Positions 48,508-59,108 of a DNA stretch of 64,000 nt are shown piece after piece; the first letter of the stretch is position 1; each line of letters opens with the position of its first letter. Position numbers and translations under genes: made by a program. Source of the stretch: Amaurobius ferox (Eukaryota; Arthropoda; Arachnida; Araneae; Amaurobiidae); the NCBI GenBank assembly GCA_951213105.1, contig OX578137.1, positions 61,454,736 to 61,518,735 of the forward strand, given 5' to 3'. The notes beneath the pieces were generated by a model, which did not search any database, was not told where the DNA came from, and was given only the letters and a program-made list of their open reading frames with translations.

Positions 48508-50096
48508 CATAAATCAATAGGTTGCCATTCTCAACTGTCATCCGTATCGTCGGTTCTTAGAACCGCTGCCAGTCATACTCCTTTAACGGCACTTGATTTT
48601 CTTGTGCATACTTGATCATATTCTCATGACTGATCTCTTTGGCACCCAGTGATCAACTCTTTATCTCTCCTCATCTTTCTTTTGGAGGGGACTTCATTGG
48701 CTCCGTCCACTTTCTTGAACAACAAGAGATAGCTAGAGAAAGCCAGCTCCAACTCTGGTTGGCTCGTTATGCTATATTACATCCTTCAGGGTATTGTCAT
48801 CTGAGCAGTGGGTCTACATGAAATTTATAAAGTCATAAATATTCAACACCATTGTATTTCGTTAAGATTAAGAATTTTTGAAAAAAATGGGCCACATAGC
48901 ACACCGCATATTTTAGGTTGCATATCCATATTTGGAAAAGTTCCATTTCTGCCATCCCACATCGACCTCGTCCTTGTGTAGTATAATTTGATTACCCTTG
49001 TGTAGTATAAAAACATATTAATATGTAATTGACTATAGTAATATGTAATTGACTATTACTCAATATAGACATTTTGATCCCTTTCGTTGGCGTTTGGCTG
49101 TTAAAGCGATCTCTTGGTGAAATATCTCTAGATATAAAAAACATTTTCGTCTGGTAATCTCGTATACAATTCAATTACCTGTGTTCAGGAATTTAAAATT
49201 ATGTCCCACGTTTTTGTTTTTGTATAAGGTGTGATGTAGCTCCAAAATATTCATAGACGTCTTCACTCTTTTCGATTTCAGTGAGGTCAAAACTTTAAAT
49301 TTGTTTCCTATACTGTTATTATTCAATGTTTGGAAATAATTAATAAGATACGTTAGTCACGTTGGATCGCAGGGAAATCATTCTCAATTCCAATTGCATT
49401 TGCAAAGCAATTCTCCAAAATCACTCAAATGAAACGGGATTACTGGCCTGAGTTTTTTTTTACTGAGAAAATACAAAAAAACGTGATCAAGGACACATGC
49501 AATTCACAAATAATAAACCCGGGTCATTGACGTGCGTTTCCCGTGTCTAAGAAGATCCAACGATTATTTAGAATACATCGTCATATATGTTAGATTGTAA
49601 AATGAGGCAAAATAATTTTCACTGGGTTAAAGTGAATGAGTACTTCCAGAATAAGCTTGCCAAAGTCGGCAGGAAGTGTAAGAATGGAGTGGTTCACAAG
49701 AGATAGATAGATAGAGAGAGAGAGAGAGTTGGGGTGGAGGGGGTTCTATCTTTTTGGTTGCGGGGATGAATTTTTCCCTTTTGGGGGGGTATTTTCACTC
49801 CCAATGGAACTGTGGAAGTAAAGAGGATAGCCCCATTTTTAAATCTGCTTTTCATTTATCTTAACAACTCCTGCTCCAATTTTTATGCAAATTTCATATT
49901 CTATTCTATACTCTGCAATGAATCCATTCTCACGCTGAACTTCGACACATATTTGTTATTTTCAAACTTCTGGAAAATGAAAACCAGTGTTTTTTTTTGG
50001 TTTTTTTTTTGTTTTTTTTTAACCTTGGTATAGACCTTAGTTTGAACCATATTTTAAACTTTTAAGCCTAATAAATGGTTTAAACTGAAATAATAC
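48508..50096. other. Non-coding DNA flanking the LTR element
   Basis: 48,508-48,830 continues the GC-richer composition of the DNA left of the LTR element and may be the other half of the same older insertion. 49,200-49,320 contains a decayed copy of the 11,400/41,300 repeat. 49,700-49,800 has GATA/GA-rich and G-rich simple sequence, and 49,990-50,022 is T-rich. No gene seen. Confidence 0.35.
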
Positions 50097-50423
50097 ACAT
50101 GTTTTAAACCAAACCATAGGGCGCGGTAGCCCATTGGTTAGCGCGCTGGAGTTGCACTCGGTAGGCCCGGGTTCGATTCCAGCCACTGCCAAAACTGCCG
50201 CCGTGTTCATGCGGAGTACGATCACGTTAAACATGTGGGTCCGAAAGTCCTTCCGAGAGGTTGGTGGTAGGGGAAGGAGGGTACGGTCCCTGTGGATGCC
50301 TCCCCCACTGGGTTCCGGTCTAAATTGGGTGGCACTTCCCGACCGTCCAAACAGTTACCTTACACCTTTCTGGTAGGTCGGACGGTCTGGGTTTCATCAA
50401 CAACAACAACATGTTTTAAACCA
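50097..50423 (+). mobile_element. SINE with tRNA-like head and perfect 15-bp target duplication
   Basis: A 15-bp target duplication, ACATGTTTTAAACCA, lies at 50,097-50,111 and 50,409-50,423. The SINE (about 50,112-50,408) starts with a tRNA-like head: an A-box-like TAGCCCATTGG, then a perfect B box, GGTTCGATTCC. Its body (GCGGAGTACGATCACGTTAA, GGTTGGTGGTAGGGGAAGGA, GGGTTCCGGTCTAAATTGGG) is shared with the 5S-headed copies at 4914 and 7297. The 3' tail is (CAA)n. The exact target duplication implies a fairly young insertion. The head does not fold as a complete tRNA, so it is not a tRNA gene. Open frames over it match those over other copies. Confidence 0.92.
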
Positions 50424-50639
50424 GCCAACCTGGCTATCAATACCATCACAAATTGTTTGAAATGAATAAATTGTATTTAAGCCTGTCAAAGACAGGTAAA
50501 CTCGTATGTTTGAAAATATGTTTGCAACGTTTTTAAGAAGTTTTATTTTGTTTAATTGTATTATATTTATATAGTTGTATGTAATATATAATTTTATTTT
50601 GTCATTGTGTCGAAAATGGAGGTCTTAATCAAAATTTTG

Positions 50640-51060
50640 CAAAGTTAGGTTCTGTCTCATGATCAATACTGTAAGCATGCAAAAATTCTGCTTTCTATAT
50701 CACCAGAGGGATTCTGGTGGGACTCCTATATTTAGATCCTCCTCCTATTTTGATTACCCTCTCGACAAACATACCAAATCCTGCTTTGTTAAGTTCTGTC
50801 CCTGAATTAATACTATAAGTATACAAATATTCAATCTTCTAAACATGAAAGTGATTTAGAAGTGAGTCGCAGATTGATTTTGTTCTTAAATGTCTAGAAA
50901 TAATTTTCAAAAGGGCACCCATTTTCTCCACCCATGGGAAAGAAATATAAATAATGGAAAATCTGGCTCCGTTAGGTTCTATTTCGTGATCGATATTAAA
51001 AATGTGAAGAAATTCGGTTTTCTAGGTCTCGAGGGGGCTTCTAGACAGCATGGTTAGACA
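50640..51060. repeat. About three diverged tandem units of roughly 160 bp
   Basis: Blocks near 50,640, 50,795 and 50,970 share GTTAGGTTCTGTCTCATGAT-like, ATCAATACTxTAAG, and CAAAxATTCxxxTTTCTA. They are related in style, but not obviously in sequence, to the tandem block at 186-600. The rest of 50,424-51,485 shows no gene. Confidence 0.5.
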
Positions 51061-51485
51061 TGAACACTTATTACTTTTCGCATACAATTATTGTAGATAT
51101 TAAAATGTTGTATATACTTCATTTGCCTCATTCATGAAATTTCAAATAGAAATGACAATGTTGTCACGCAAAGGGAGTCAGTCAATTTTTGGAGAGGATT
51201 TTTTTAAGAAAACTGCATCGAACTAACGGTAAATGATTTGAGAACATAGTACTCACAAATTATCGTTTTCGTCTGAGCTGAAAAGCAATCTGTGATTGAA
51301 AAGCACATCCTCTCTGTTCGGTCCGCATCAACATGAGGCTAAAATTTGAATTAAGAACTATTGTGTTTAAGTAGTTAATTTTAATTTCATTTAAAACTAA
51401 AGATCCTGTTCAGTTTGCTTTAGAAAACAAACAAATCGGGTTCGTTACAATGCGCAGTTGCAACAATGAAAAGATTTAAACGTTT

Positions 51486-51652
51486 TGAGTCAACAATGGA
51501 TGGATGGCGTCATAATGAACATTCGCAACCAATGCGAGATGTTTATATTTTTACATTGTTTGGAAGTCATTTCTCGATAAACTTTCAAGCTACTAGTCTG
51601 AAAATACTAAAACTTGTTTATTTGATAAGTTATTTGATTCTATTTCGAAGTT
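51486..51652 (+). promoter_or_regulatory. Conserved 5' flank of small gene 3
   Basis: Aligned with 41,956-42,123. It keeps CATTCGCAACCAATGCGAGA, TGTTTATATTTTTACATTGT and CTGAAAATACTAAAACTTGT. The TATA-like element is at about 51,541. Equal length and near absence of gaps relative to the gene 2 flank suggest either constraint or a moderately recent duplication. Confidence 0.55.
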
Positions 51653-53826
51653 ATGAAAGTTTGGAAAGCCATTAAACGTTTCTTCGGAGGCAAGATGTAA
51701 GTCCATCGATTTTTAGGCAAAAATAACAACGCAAAGATTTCATAAATAGCATGATTGTGTTAACTCCCGTTTTCCATGAGCTCCTTAAACATTTTCTTCC
51801 TTAATATGCATAGTATTTTATATAAATGTATTGATTATACAAATGCTTTGCATTTTATTACATTATGTGATCGCTCTTTCGCATGTAGCATAATTTTGAT
51901 TCGGTATAAAGCAAATACCAACTTCCGAATAGCATGCAGTCGAGTCTCTTTATCTCAAGTACAATATTCACTTAGTTCCATATCCTGAAAATTATTCTAA
52001 AGAAAGGGTATGAATAACATTATCTCTCTTTTCACTGCATATACATCTGCTATTTACTACATACCATGCTGTGCTGGGTCAAATACAAGCTCCAACAGGA
52101 GACCCGTTGGCTAAGGTTTTATAATATCTAACACAAAATTTTATTGAAAGCGAAATGTTCATTACAGCGTGTTTCATGATTTCAACTTTTACTGGTAGAG
52201 AGAGGTCCAATACGAAGAATTCTCTACGGATAGATAAATAAAATGATTTTGTATAGGTATATACTTCAGTGAAAATATGTTATGCAAAAGCGAATACTTC
52301 CACAACATACAACTATTTGTAATATGTAAAAAAAAATTGTATATCCAAAAAGAGAGGAGCTGCTGAGGATTATGAAGAGGAGCATGGAGTTGATAACCTT
52401 AGATTTGAACTGGATGAAGACTCCCAAACCCAGAGCCCGAGTTAAACAGTTTGTGGGAGAATTTGATGCACGATTATTCGCAGAGGATATCATGGATGCC
52501 TTTTAATTCAACTACCCCTTCAAGGATCCTCTGGTAAATCGATTCTCGAGCGTGTTTGAAATGTTGTCCTTATTTCAGTATATTTATAATTGCACGAAAT
52601 ATTAACTGGATTAGGATTTATAACATTTAGTGCAATGATGTAATATAATGTAAAAGCACGTCAAATGTTTAAAACCTACTAACTTTTGCTGAAAATAACT
52701 GTAATGTGCCTCGGTTATATTGTGTAATTAAAACAATCTGTAACGTAAAATACGCAAAATGAGATGAAAAAAGTAATCGAGCATTTACAGATAGTTCTAC
52801 AAGTAGGGTGGAGGTACTAAAATAGTCTGCCCTGTTCACGGAGTGATATCGATTGGGGGGAAATATATTTTTGGGGGTCATTCTGACATGAAAATGAAAC
52901 AAGAGTTAAAAGAAGCCTAAAAGGGAAATTGGAGAACTTCGAAACCAAAACATAATTTCCTAAAAAGTGTTTACACAAACATCGTACGTTGTTGTTGTTG
53001 TTGTTGATACCCAGACCGTCCGACCTACCAGAAAGGTGTAAGGTAACACAAACATCGTACGTGATACAGCCACATGTTTTTATGAGACGATTGGCCCTGA
53101 ATCTGCCAATTCTTAGTGTGTATTGTAACAGAAGTTCATTTTTTGAAGTATTGGCAATTTAATAAAGAGCGATTATTAAAAAAAAAATTCATACTTTCAA
53201 CATACAGGGATTTCAGATGTCATTTTTTTCTGATGTTTGTCTTTTGTCTGATGAATTACAGGATAATGTACCACTTGTAATGACAGTAAGACGGCTTTCT
53301 TTTTGTAGTTGTCCATGCACTAAAATAACATAATTCACAAACACTCTATTTCCATGTTACAACGAGTACTAAAAGTAAATTAATTTATATCCAGTTTTAT
53401 AAAATGATAATTCATAAAGATAATGACGGTGATATCACCGATATCACTTGAAAATTCTTGAGGATTTAATTATATAAAACGTGATCACATTTCACTTATT
53501 CAGACATTTCCAAAATTTTAAAATCTATCAAAACTAAATATTTTATCACATCAGTTTCTCTTTCTATATGCTACAGTTAAATTATCTTTATAGAAATTAA
53601 TCATTATGATAATTATAAATTTCTTCTTCAACGAGCATGCAAAAGATGTGAAAATGAAAAGTATCAAAAGTATTCAAGTGTCCTATTATTATAGATATTT
53701 TAATTTATATTAAAGTGATACATTATTTCGAAATGCAATGTTAACCACTTTGATGGCAATGAACGAAAACATTTATTTCTTCTTTTTATTTTCAGAAAAG
53801 ACAAGCCTCTTGCAAAAGTGATATGA
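51653..53826 (+). CDS. Small gene 3: cationic peptide, two exons
   Basis: Exon 1, 51,653-51,696 (44 nt), encodes MKVWKAIKRFFGGK plus AT and ends at GTAAGTCC. A well-formed acceptor (CTTCTTTTTATTTTCAG) precedes exon 2 at 53,796. Splicing gives Ile followed by KDKPLAKVI and a TGA at 53,824-53,826, for 24 residues. Exon 2 has its own donor (GTAAGTGAG after 53,881), so a downstream exon in the 3' untranslated region, or an alternative product, is likely. Exon 1 shares length, phase and donor with genes 1 and 2. The intron start also keeps some similarity to gene 2 (AAAATAACAACGCA). The 2.1-kb intron contains a possible extra exon at 52,353 and a SINE fragment. Function unknown; no signal peptide. 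Confidence 0.5.
52330..52605 (+). pseudogene. Orphan coding-like segment inside gene 3 intron
   Basis: A GC-richer, codon-like stretch stands out from the AT-rich DNA. After a TAA at 52,327 it reads openly, including EELLRIMKRSMELITLDLN, WMKTPKPRARVKQFV and GEFDARLFAEDIMDAF, to a TAA at 52,504-52,506. It then stays open in the same frame (NYPFKDPLVNRFSSVFEM) to 52,603. A cut after AAAAG at 52,352 would join it in frame to exon 1 of gene 3, but the acceptor lacks a pyrimidine tract. It could be an alternative exon, an exon of another gene or a decayed gene fragment. I do not recognise the family. Confidence 0.3.
52973..53061 (-). mobile_element. 57-bp 5'-truncated SINE with 16-bp target duplication
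   Basis: The target sequence ACACAAACATCGTACG is present at 52,973-52,988 and 53,046-53,061. Between them is only the tail of the SINE: (GTT)n, the complement of the CAA tail, then GACCGTCCGACCTACCAGAA. This is a classic 5'-truncated retrotransposition product. The remainder of 52,606-53,795 is AT-rich without features. Confidence 0.9.
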
Positions 53827-53884
53827 CAGGTTTCAAGTCTGTATGCATGCCGGGCGTCATCGATCTGGGTGCATCTACAATGTA

Positions 53885-55472
53885 AGTGAGATTCTATTAT
53901 TTTATTACATACAAAATTCTTATTACATACAAAATTCTTATTACTAAGGTATTAACATAAGCTAAAGTGCGAGAAAAATTTTTTATATAATACGCAGATT
54001 CTAATTCATACAAAACTATTTTTGTAACTGAAAAATAAACTGTATTACTTAATTTGCTACGAAAGCATTTGTTAATATAATTAATAGTTAACAAATCTCA
54101 AGTAACACTCTTCCACTCATCCCGTTTTGAAAATTGTCAACTCAAAATAATTAATAGTCAACATGAAAAGAGCCTTTTAAAATATAGAATAGAAATTAGT
54201 AGTGAGTTTGTTTATGGATAAATAGTGCATTGTTTTGTATTTATCATTTAGTTAAATTAAGAAATCGGATCACGATAATTCAAGATGAAAAAGTAAAACA
54301 ATTTCCATTTTAAAATTAAAATAGCGTGACTAAAAATAACCCAAGTGACTTCATTTATTACAAAGTAACTGTAGCGGCTCTTCAGTTACTAACAAAATAA
54401 AGGTAACTTACTCGTAGCATTTTCTGAGAAATTAGGCTCAACTCTGTATATAGCCCCAAAAAATACATTTATAAAATTTTTAAATTTAAATTTTTTTTTT
54501 AATTTGAAGGAGGAAATGAAAAGGACAATATAGGATACTGGTTGGAATGAAAATTTTAATAACATCCATACCCTCTTACAGTTTTTCAACTTTATTTATA
54601 TAGAGGCCATCATTAAGGTAACTCTTCTAGTAAATAGTCGAACCTCAGTGTGGGGTGTTGTGGTCTAATAACGATAGATTATATAAATTCTGTAGAAATG
54701 ACTTATGTTAATCCGTGTAGATTAATATAACCGAAATATTTTGTTTCTCTTTTCGGATGAAGAAGTTTCCCAGCACTTCGATTCTTTACGACAAGCCTCC
54801 GGAACACGGCCCGACCTGCTGAATGGGGGTGACTTTTCGGAACTTTGATATTTATTTTAGTATATTTATGTATTACTATGTATCCGTAGATTTTAACTGC
54901 AAAGTTGTTGCAGACATTCGGTTTCATCCATAGTTTCTTATCTCTTGAATCCTAAACTAAATGAATACAGAAGGCGCACGCATATAACGGTCTCTTAAAA
55001 TTAAAATTTATGAAAATAATGGTCTAGAAATCAGAATTCTAAGCGATGACGAAAGACAAAGTGTGGAGCCAGCAAATGCCGAATTGCTCCCTATTTTAAA
55101 AGGCCGTAAATATCTCTGAAAGACGTTCAACGCATGGCTTTCTCTACAGACTGAATTTCATGTTTTCTTCTTTTCTGCCCTAATCCATTACATTGAGTTC
55201 ATTTGCACAAGATTCCACTGATACATGTTTTAAAAATTTACATCCAATCAGCAGTTTAAAAATAAATTTCCATCTAGCGATTTATCAAATCGCCGTCAGC
55301 TCAAAAAATTTTGAAACATTTGAAATAGCTCCAGAACGATATATTATAGAGTAATGGGACTTATTTAATTCGGTATGCAAAGTACATAAGAAACAAGCAT
55401 TTAATGAATATATTTCAGTAAATTTATTCTTCCGTTATAATGTTTGACGATTATTACCATACACTGGAGAAG

Positions 55473-55476
<4 letters not shown>
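53885..55476. other. AT-rich DNA without a recognisable feature
   Basis: Starts with a short tandem TTATTACATACAAAATTC repeat at about 53,902-53,945. Nothing coding was recognised. Confidence 0.4.

Positions 55477-55549
<73 letters not shown>
55477..55549. repeat. TA dinucleotide microsatellite
   Basis: About 36 TA units, uninterrupted. The flanking stretch 55,550-56,030 holds nothing recognised. Confidence 0.95.
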
Positions 55550-55551
<2 letters not shown>

Positions 55552-56030
55552 ACCTCGGTTATTTCTTTATAACTTACTATACAAAAATCACATATACAGA
55601 TATAAAATCAATTATTTAGCAGTTATTTTTAGAGCATCTTCTTCGGTTTTCCTGAAAATAGAGGAGTCTTTTACTCTGGTTAAGTCTCTCTGAAAACAAT
55701 AAGGCAGTTTTATCCCCTTAGGAAACAATATGCAAATGTAATGTAACCAATTTAATTTAAATCTCTATTGGTTAAAGAATTATAGGTGAATGTTCTTACT
55801 TACAAAATCAAACAATCCACAATTCAAACTAAGACATGCACGCAGACAACTTGGAAAGAAGGGTCGATTTGTACTCAGGGAAGGCCAAGACATGTAAATC
55901 TATCTCAATTATAAGAGTCGTATTTTTGACTGAATTATATCTCTCGGAATTTCAACCTACGAAATGTAATAAATTTTTTTAATGTCCTGGCACTTTGAAT
56001 TATAACATTCGCTGATAGCGACCGAAACGT

Positions 56031-56282
56031 GCGCCATTTTGCCGTCATACAATGTTTCTCCAACGCATCACAGTGGGCGGGTCATATTGGACCTATTTAG
56101 ATAGGAAACAATTTAGACATTAACCTAGTGGAAGTAGGAAGTGACATTCACAGGGTCCTTCTTTCCCACCAACCAACCTCTCGGAAAGACTTTATGTATT
56201 TAAAGTACACGTACTCCTCAAATACGTTTGGGCTGCTCTTTCGAATGCAATCCCCGTTCCTTAACCACTGGGTAACACTAAA
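56031..56282 (-). mobile_element. Old, diverged SINE copy
   Basis: Keeps the order of SINE landmarks on the minus strand: CCAACCTCTCGGAAAGACTT (body), GTACACGTACTCCTC (matching CGTGATCGTACTCCGC), then a tRNA-like head whose minus-strand reading includes GTTACCCAGTGGTTAAGGAA and GGATTGCATTCGAAAG. Heavily diverged and without a clear target duplication. Confidence 0.6.
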
Positions 56283-56769
56283 AAATAATATTCAATTTTC
56301 GTAAAAAGAAACACACATGGCTCATTCCGAATGTCTACTACAACTTAAAATATATAATTTGGCCATCATTGAGAAATGAGTGCAAAAGTAAATTTTAGAA
56401 GGATGCAATTTGCATGCTCAATAAAGCTACCTTGTTTTAGTCTACGTGCATTGTAGAATTCACGTGCTGTTCATCTTCAGTTCATACTATGTCTAACGTT
56501 ATTAGGTAATTTACATTTAAACACATATACCTGGATCTGTCAAAATTATTTAATGAAGTAGCTTTCAAGAAAAATTTGAAGCATCTTTTATGTTATAGCA
56601 TAACGTAAAGAAACTACATGAGTTGGGAACTGAGGTGGAGTTGCATTTCCGTTTAGGCCTAAAATTCAAGATTTATACCACTATTCATGTCTCATGACAA
56701 AATAAATAATCTAAATTGATATGATAAAATTGACAATAGTCAGTAAACCTGCAATAATCATCTCAATAG
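56283..56769. other. AT-rich DNA without a recognisable feature
   Basis: No gene or repeat recognised. Confidence 0.4.
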
Positions 56770-56950
56770 GCAACAGTAGAAATTTCAATAGTACGTTATA
56801 CAAACAATAGTAGATTCAATAGTTTGATGCTATGCAGTAGTAAATTCAATAGTAGCTATACAATATAAAAATCAATAGAATTTCTCTGAAACAATAGCAC
56901 ATTTAATAGTTCTTTTCCTAACCAATAGTGAATTCAATAGTTAAATAATA
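56770..56950. repeat. Cluster of CAATAGT motifs
   Basis: CAATAGT or close variants occur about ten times, often as pairs of the form CAATAGTAxATTCAATAGT, spaced about 30-50 bp apart. The pairing suggests a decayed minisatellite. A protein-binding array is a more speculative reading. Confidence 0.6.
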
Positions 56951-57049
56951 GAAAATAGTTATTGATTAAAAACATAACGTTAAAATAATCTTCTGCAATA
57001 GCTTGATGATGTGTATTACAAGGCTTCGCACATTCTCTTTTCATGGCTC

Positions 57050-57430
57050 ATTGGTATTGGGCTTGGCAACTTTTATCATTCCTTTTGGTTCCTTCATTCT
57101 GTGTTTCTAGGTTTAAGGTTTTGCATCGATTCTTGTGTTGCGGTGTCTGTTATTCTAGTTCGGTTGGTGTCTTTGTTCAGTTAGGGTTGGAAGCATTAGG
57201 AGTTTAAGAAAGAGGTTTTGGTGTCTGTTAAGTTAAGAGCGTCGTTGTCTGTTGTATTTGCGAGATATATTTCTTAAGTTTGTTGAGGCGTTGAAATCTT
57301 GGTGTCGGTGATAGGGATGCTAAGGATAAGGATGGGGGTCCCCTTCGAAGAGGTCCCGACCTTATCGTAGTGGAGGGGTTTATGTGCCTCAAAAATGTGT
57401 TTCTCAACTAAAAATGTTAAGAGTTACTGA
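57050..57430. other. Strand-asymmetric G/T-rich segment ending in a GC-rich phrase
   Basis: The + strand is rich in G and T with recurring GGTGTCTGTT and GTTGTCTGTT. It ends in GATGGGGGTCCCCTTCGAAG and GACCTTATCGTAGTGGAGGG, phrases that look like the conserved 3' region of a retroelement. No coding part accompanies it. Confidence 0.35.
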
Positions 57431-58025
57431 TGAGTACTTTTATATTAACTAATGATAACCTCTCATAATAACCGTCCACTGTTTGCATCTTTTTAGATAG
57501 TGGAACACAAAGCATGCGGATCAGTTTTTGTTATTTTATTTTACACTTGTAGAATAATATATAATTTTTAGACCGTTCTACGTATATACTTCTCAAGCCC
57601 TCTGAAAGACGTTTAAGCTTTTTGAAGCATTTATTAGGGATTATCAGCACCGAACAGCGATTACTGCAATGGCAGTCAAGACCGCCAGTTTGCAATTTTA
57701 CCTCTGTGGTAACTAGAGTAAAAAGTCCGACACTCCACACAAAAGGCAACAATTCTTAGAACGTTGAGCTCAAACTGAGCTTAGTCTTAAGACAAAGTTC
57801 TTAGACATAAATCCTGTCGATAATCGGCTGCTTAATTCTAGAAGAGGTGTTTCCATGATTCTAAGTCATCAGAAACACCTCCTATTGCTGTGTTGTATGA
57901 CCAAGTCAGAAGTAGTTGTATAAAATATTTGTTTCTTTCGTCTGAAAATTTGCAATGCAATTCAAAATATATGCCACCGACATACCTCCAACCCTTATTG
58001 GGTACAGCTCCAGCATCTTGCTTAT
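57431..58025. other. Non-coding, without a recognised feature
   Basis: A 73-codon minus-strand frame (57,531-57,752) contains a Cys-rich spot, but nothing supports a gene. Confidence 0.3.
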
Positions 58026-58155
58026 TGTTCCAGCATACCTCCCAATAAAATAATCCTAATGTCCCAGTAGTTGAGAAACACCGACATAAGAACTACTTTC
58101 CTTCTTGATCGGACATCTGAAACTGCGGCAACCGTAAATTACAAATTTTATGAAT
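58026..58155. repeat. Direct repeat, copy 1 (unexpanded)
   Basis: About 130 bp shared with 58,978-59,108: TGTTCCAGCA, CCCAATAAA, AAACACCGAC, CTACTTTCCTTCTTGA, AACTGCGGCAACCGTAAATT and then ACAAATTTTATGAAT. Here the sequence continues into ordinary DNA. Confidence 0.8.
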
Positions 58156-58977
58156 CTTCCCATATTAAATAACATGGATGATGGTTCATTTAAAGAGCTT
58201 ATTTTAACTTTGTGTTGTATAAGTTACACTAAATATGCTAATTATTTTTCTTTATACACATAAGTTGTTGATACCCTGTTTTCACCTAGATGTAGTTCAC
58301 TTTAGGGAAATTTTTTCTATGGTTTGCTACATTAGTTTGAGATCCCTATTCTATGGAACAAACCGTTTACTTACTGCATGAAATGTAATATAGTTGAACT
58401 GTTGAGTATTATTTATTCTACAAAAATACTTTTTTATCCTCTTAGCCTATTTGAGCAGTCTTTCAGGTGAACTAAAGTTGCAACTGAAACAACTGAAACA
58501 TCTGCACCTAAAGTACGGAGTTTTTGAGGCACAACTAAGAGGATCTCAAAGCTGTAAAGGGTGGTGAGTAAGTAAGACACAAGGCAGGTAAATATTTCCA
58601 TTTTATATGAATCTTAACGGCCTCTTACAATGAAGATTTAAACAAAAAATAAGCCTATTTCTCCAACTTCAAACATGGATTTAAACTCATTTTCTGGGAA
58701 GTTTATCATTTGCTATAAACAGAAGGTACATTACAACTACAGACATTAGTAAATTTGCCACATTATTCTAACACCAAAATATTTCGTTAACTGAAGGCAT
58801 TCGATAAAAAGGTGATATATCCCTGTTTTCGCTGTGTTAGAAATCATTTGCCGTGTTTATATAGAAATCACGTTTTTGGAACTTATCTTTTATTTAAAAT
58901 TATGATTTTCAGTGTCCCAATTTTCGCTTGACACTTCCGAAAAAAACACGGCAGATTCTATTGACAAGATATTATTA

Positions 58978-59108
58978 TGTTCCAGCACACATCCCAATAA
59001 AGTACTCTTGATGCCTCAGTGTTTGATAAACACCGACGTAAGAAATACTTTCCTTCTTGAGTGGAGATCTCAAACTGCGGCAACTGTAAGTTATAAGCTT
59101 TACGGATT
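58978..59108. repeat. Direct repeat, copy 2, merging into the satellite
   Basis: Second copy about 952 bp downstream of the first. Where copy 1 reads GTAAATTACAAATTTTATGAAT, this copy reads GTAAGTTATAAGCTTTACGG and ATTATG, which is already a satellite unit, and the tandem array starts at once. The 820 bp between the copies hold no recognised gene. Confidence 0.8.

Noticed and set aside
50119..50193. A functional tRNA gene
   Set aside because: A and B boxes are present, but the acceptor stem does not pair fully, and the sequence is the head of a SINE with CAA tail and target duplication.
53821..53885. Homology between the end of gene 3 exon 2 and 39,320-39,350
   Set aside because: The likeness is limited to a short CTxCAATGTAAGT donor context and is no better than expected for splice-donor consensus.
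57531..57752. Cys-containing minus-strand small protein
   Set aside because: No signal peptide, no splice evidence, no paralogue in the window and no codon bias compared with the surroundings.
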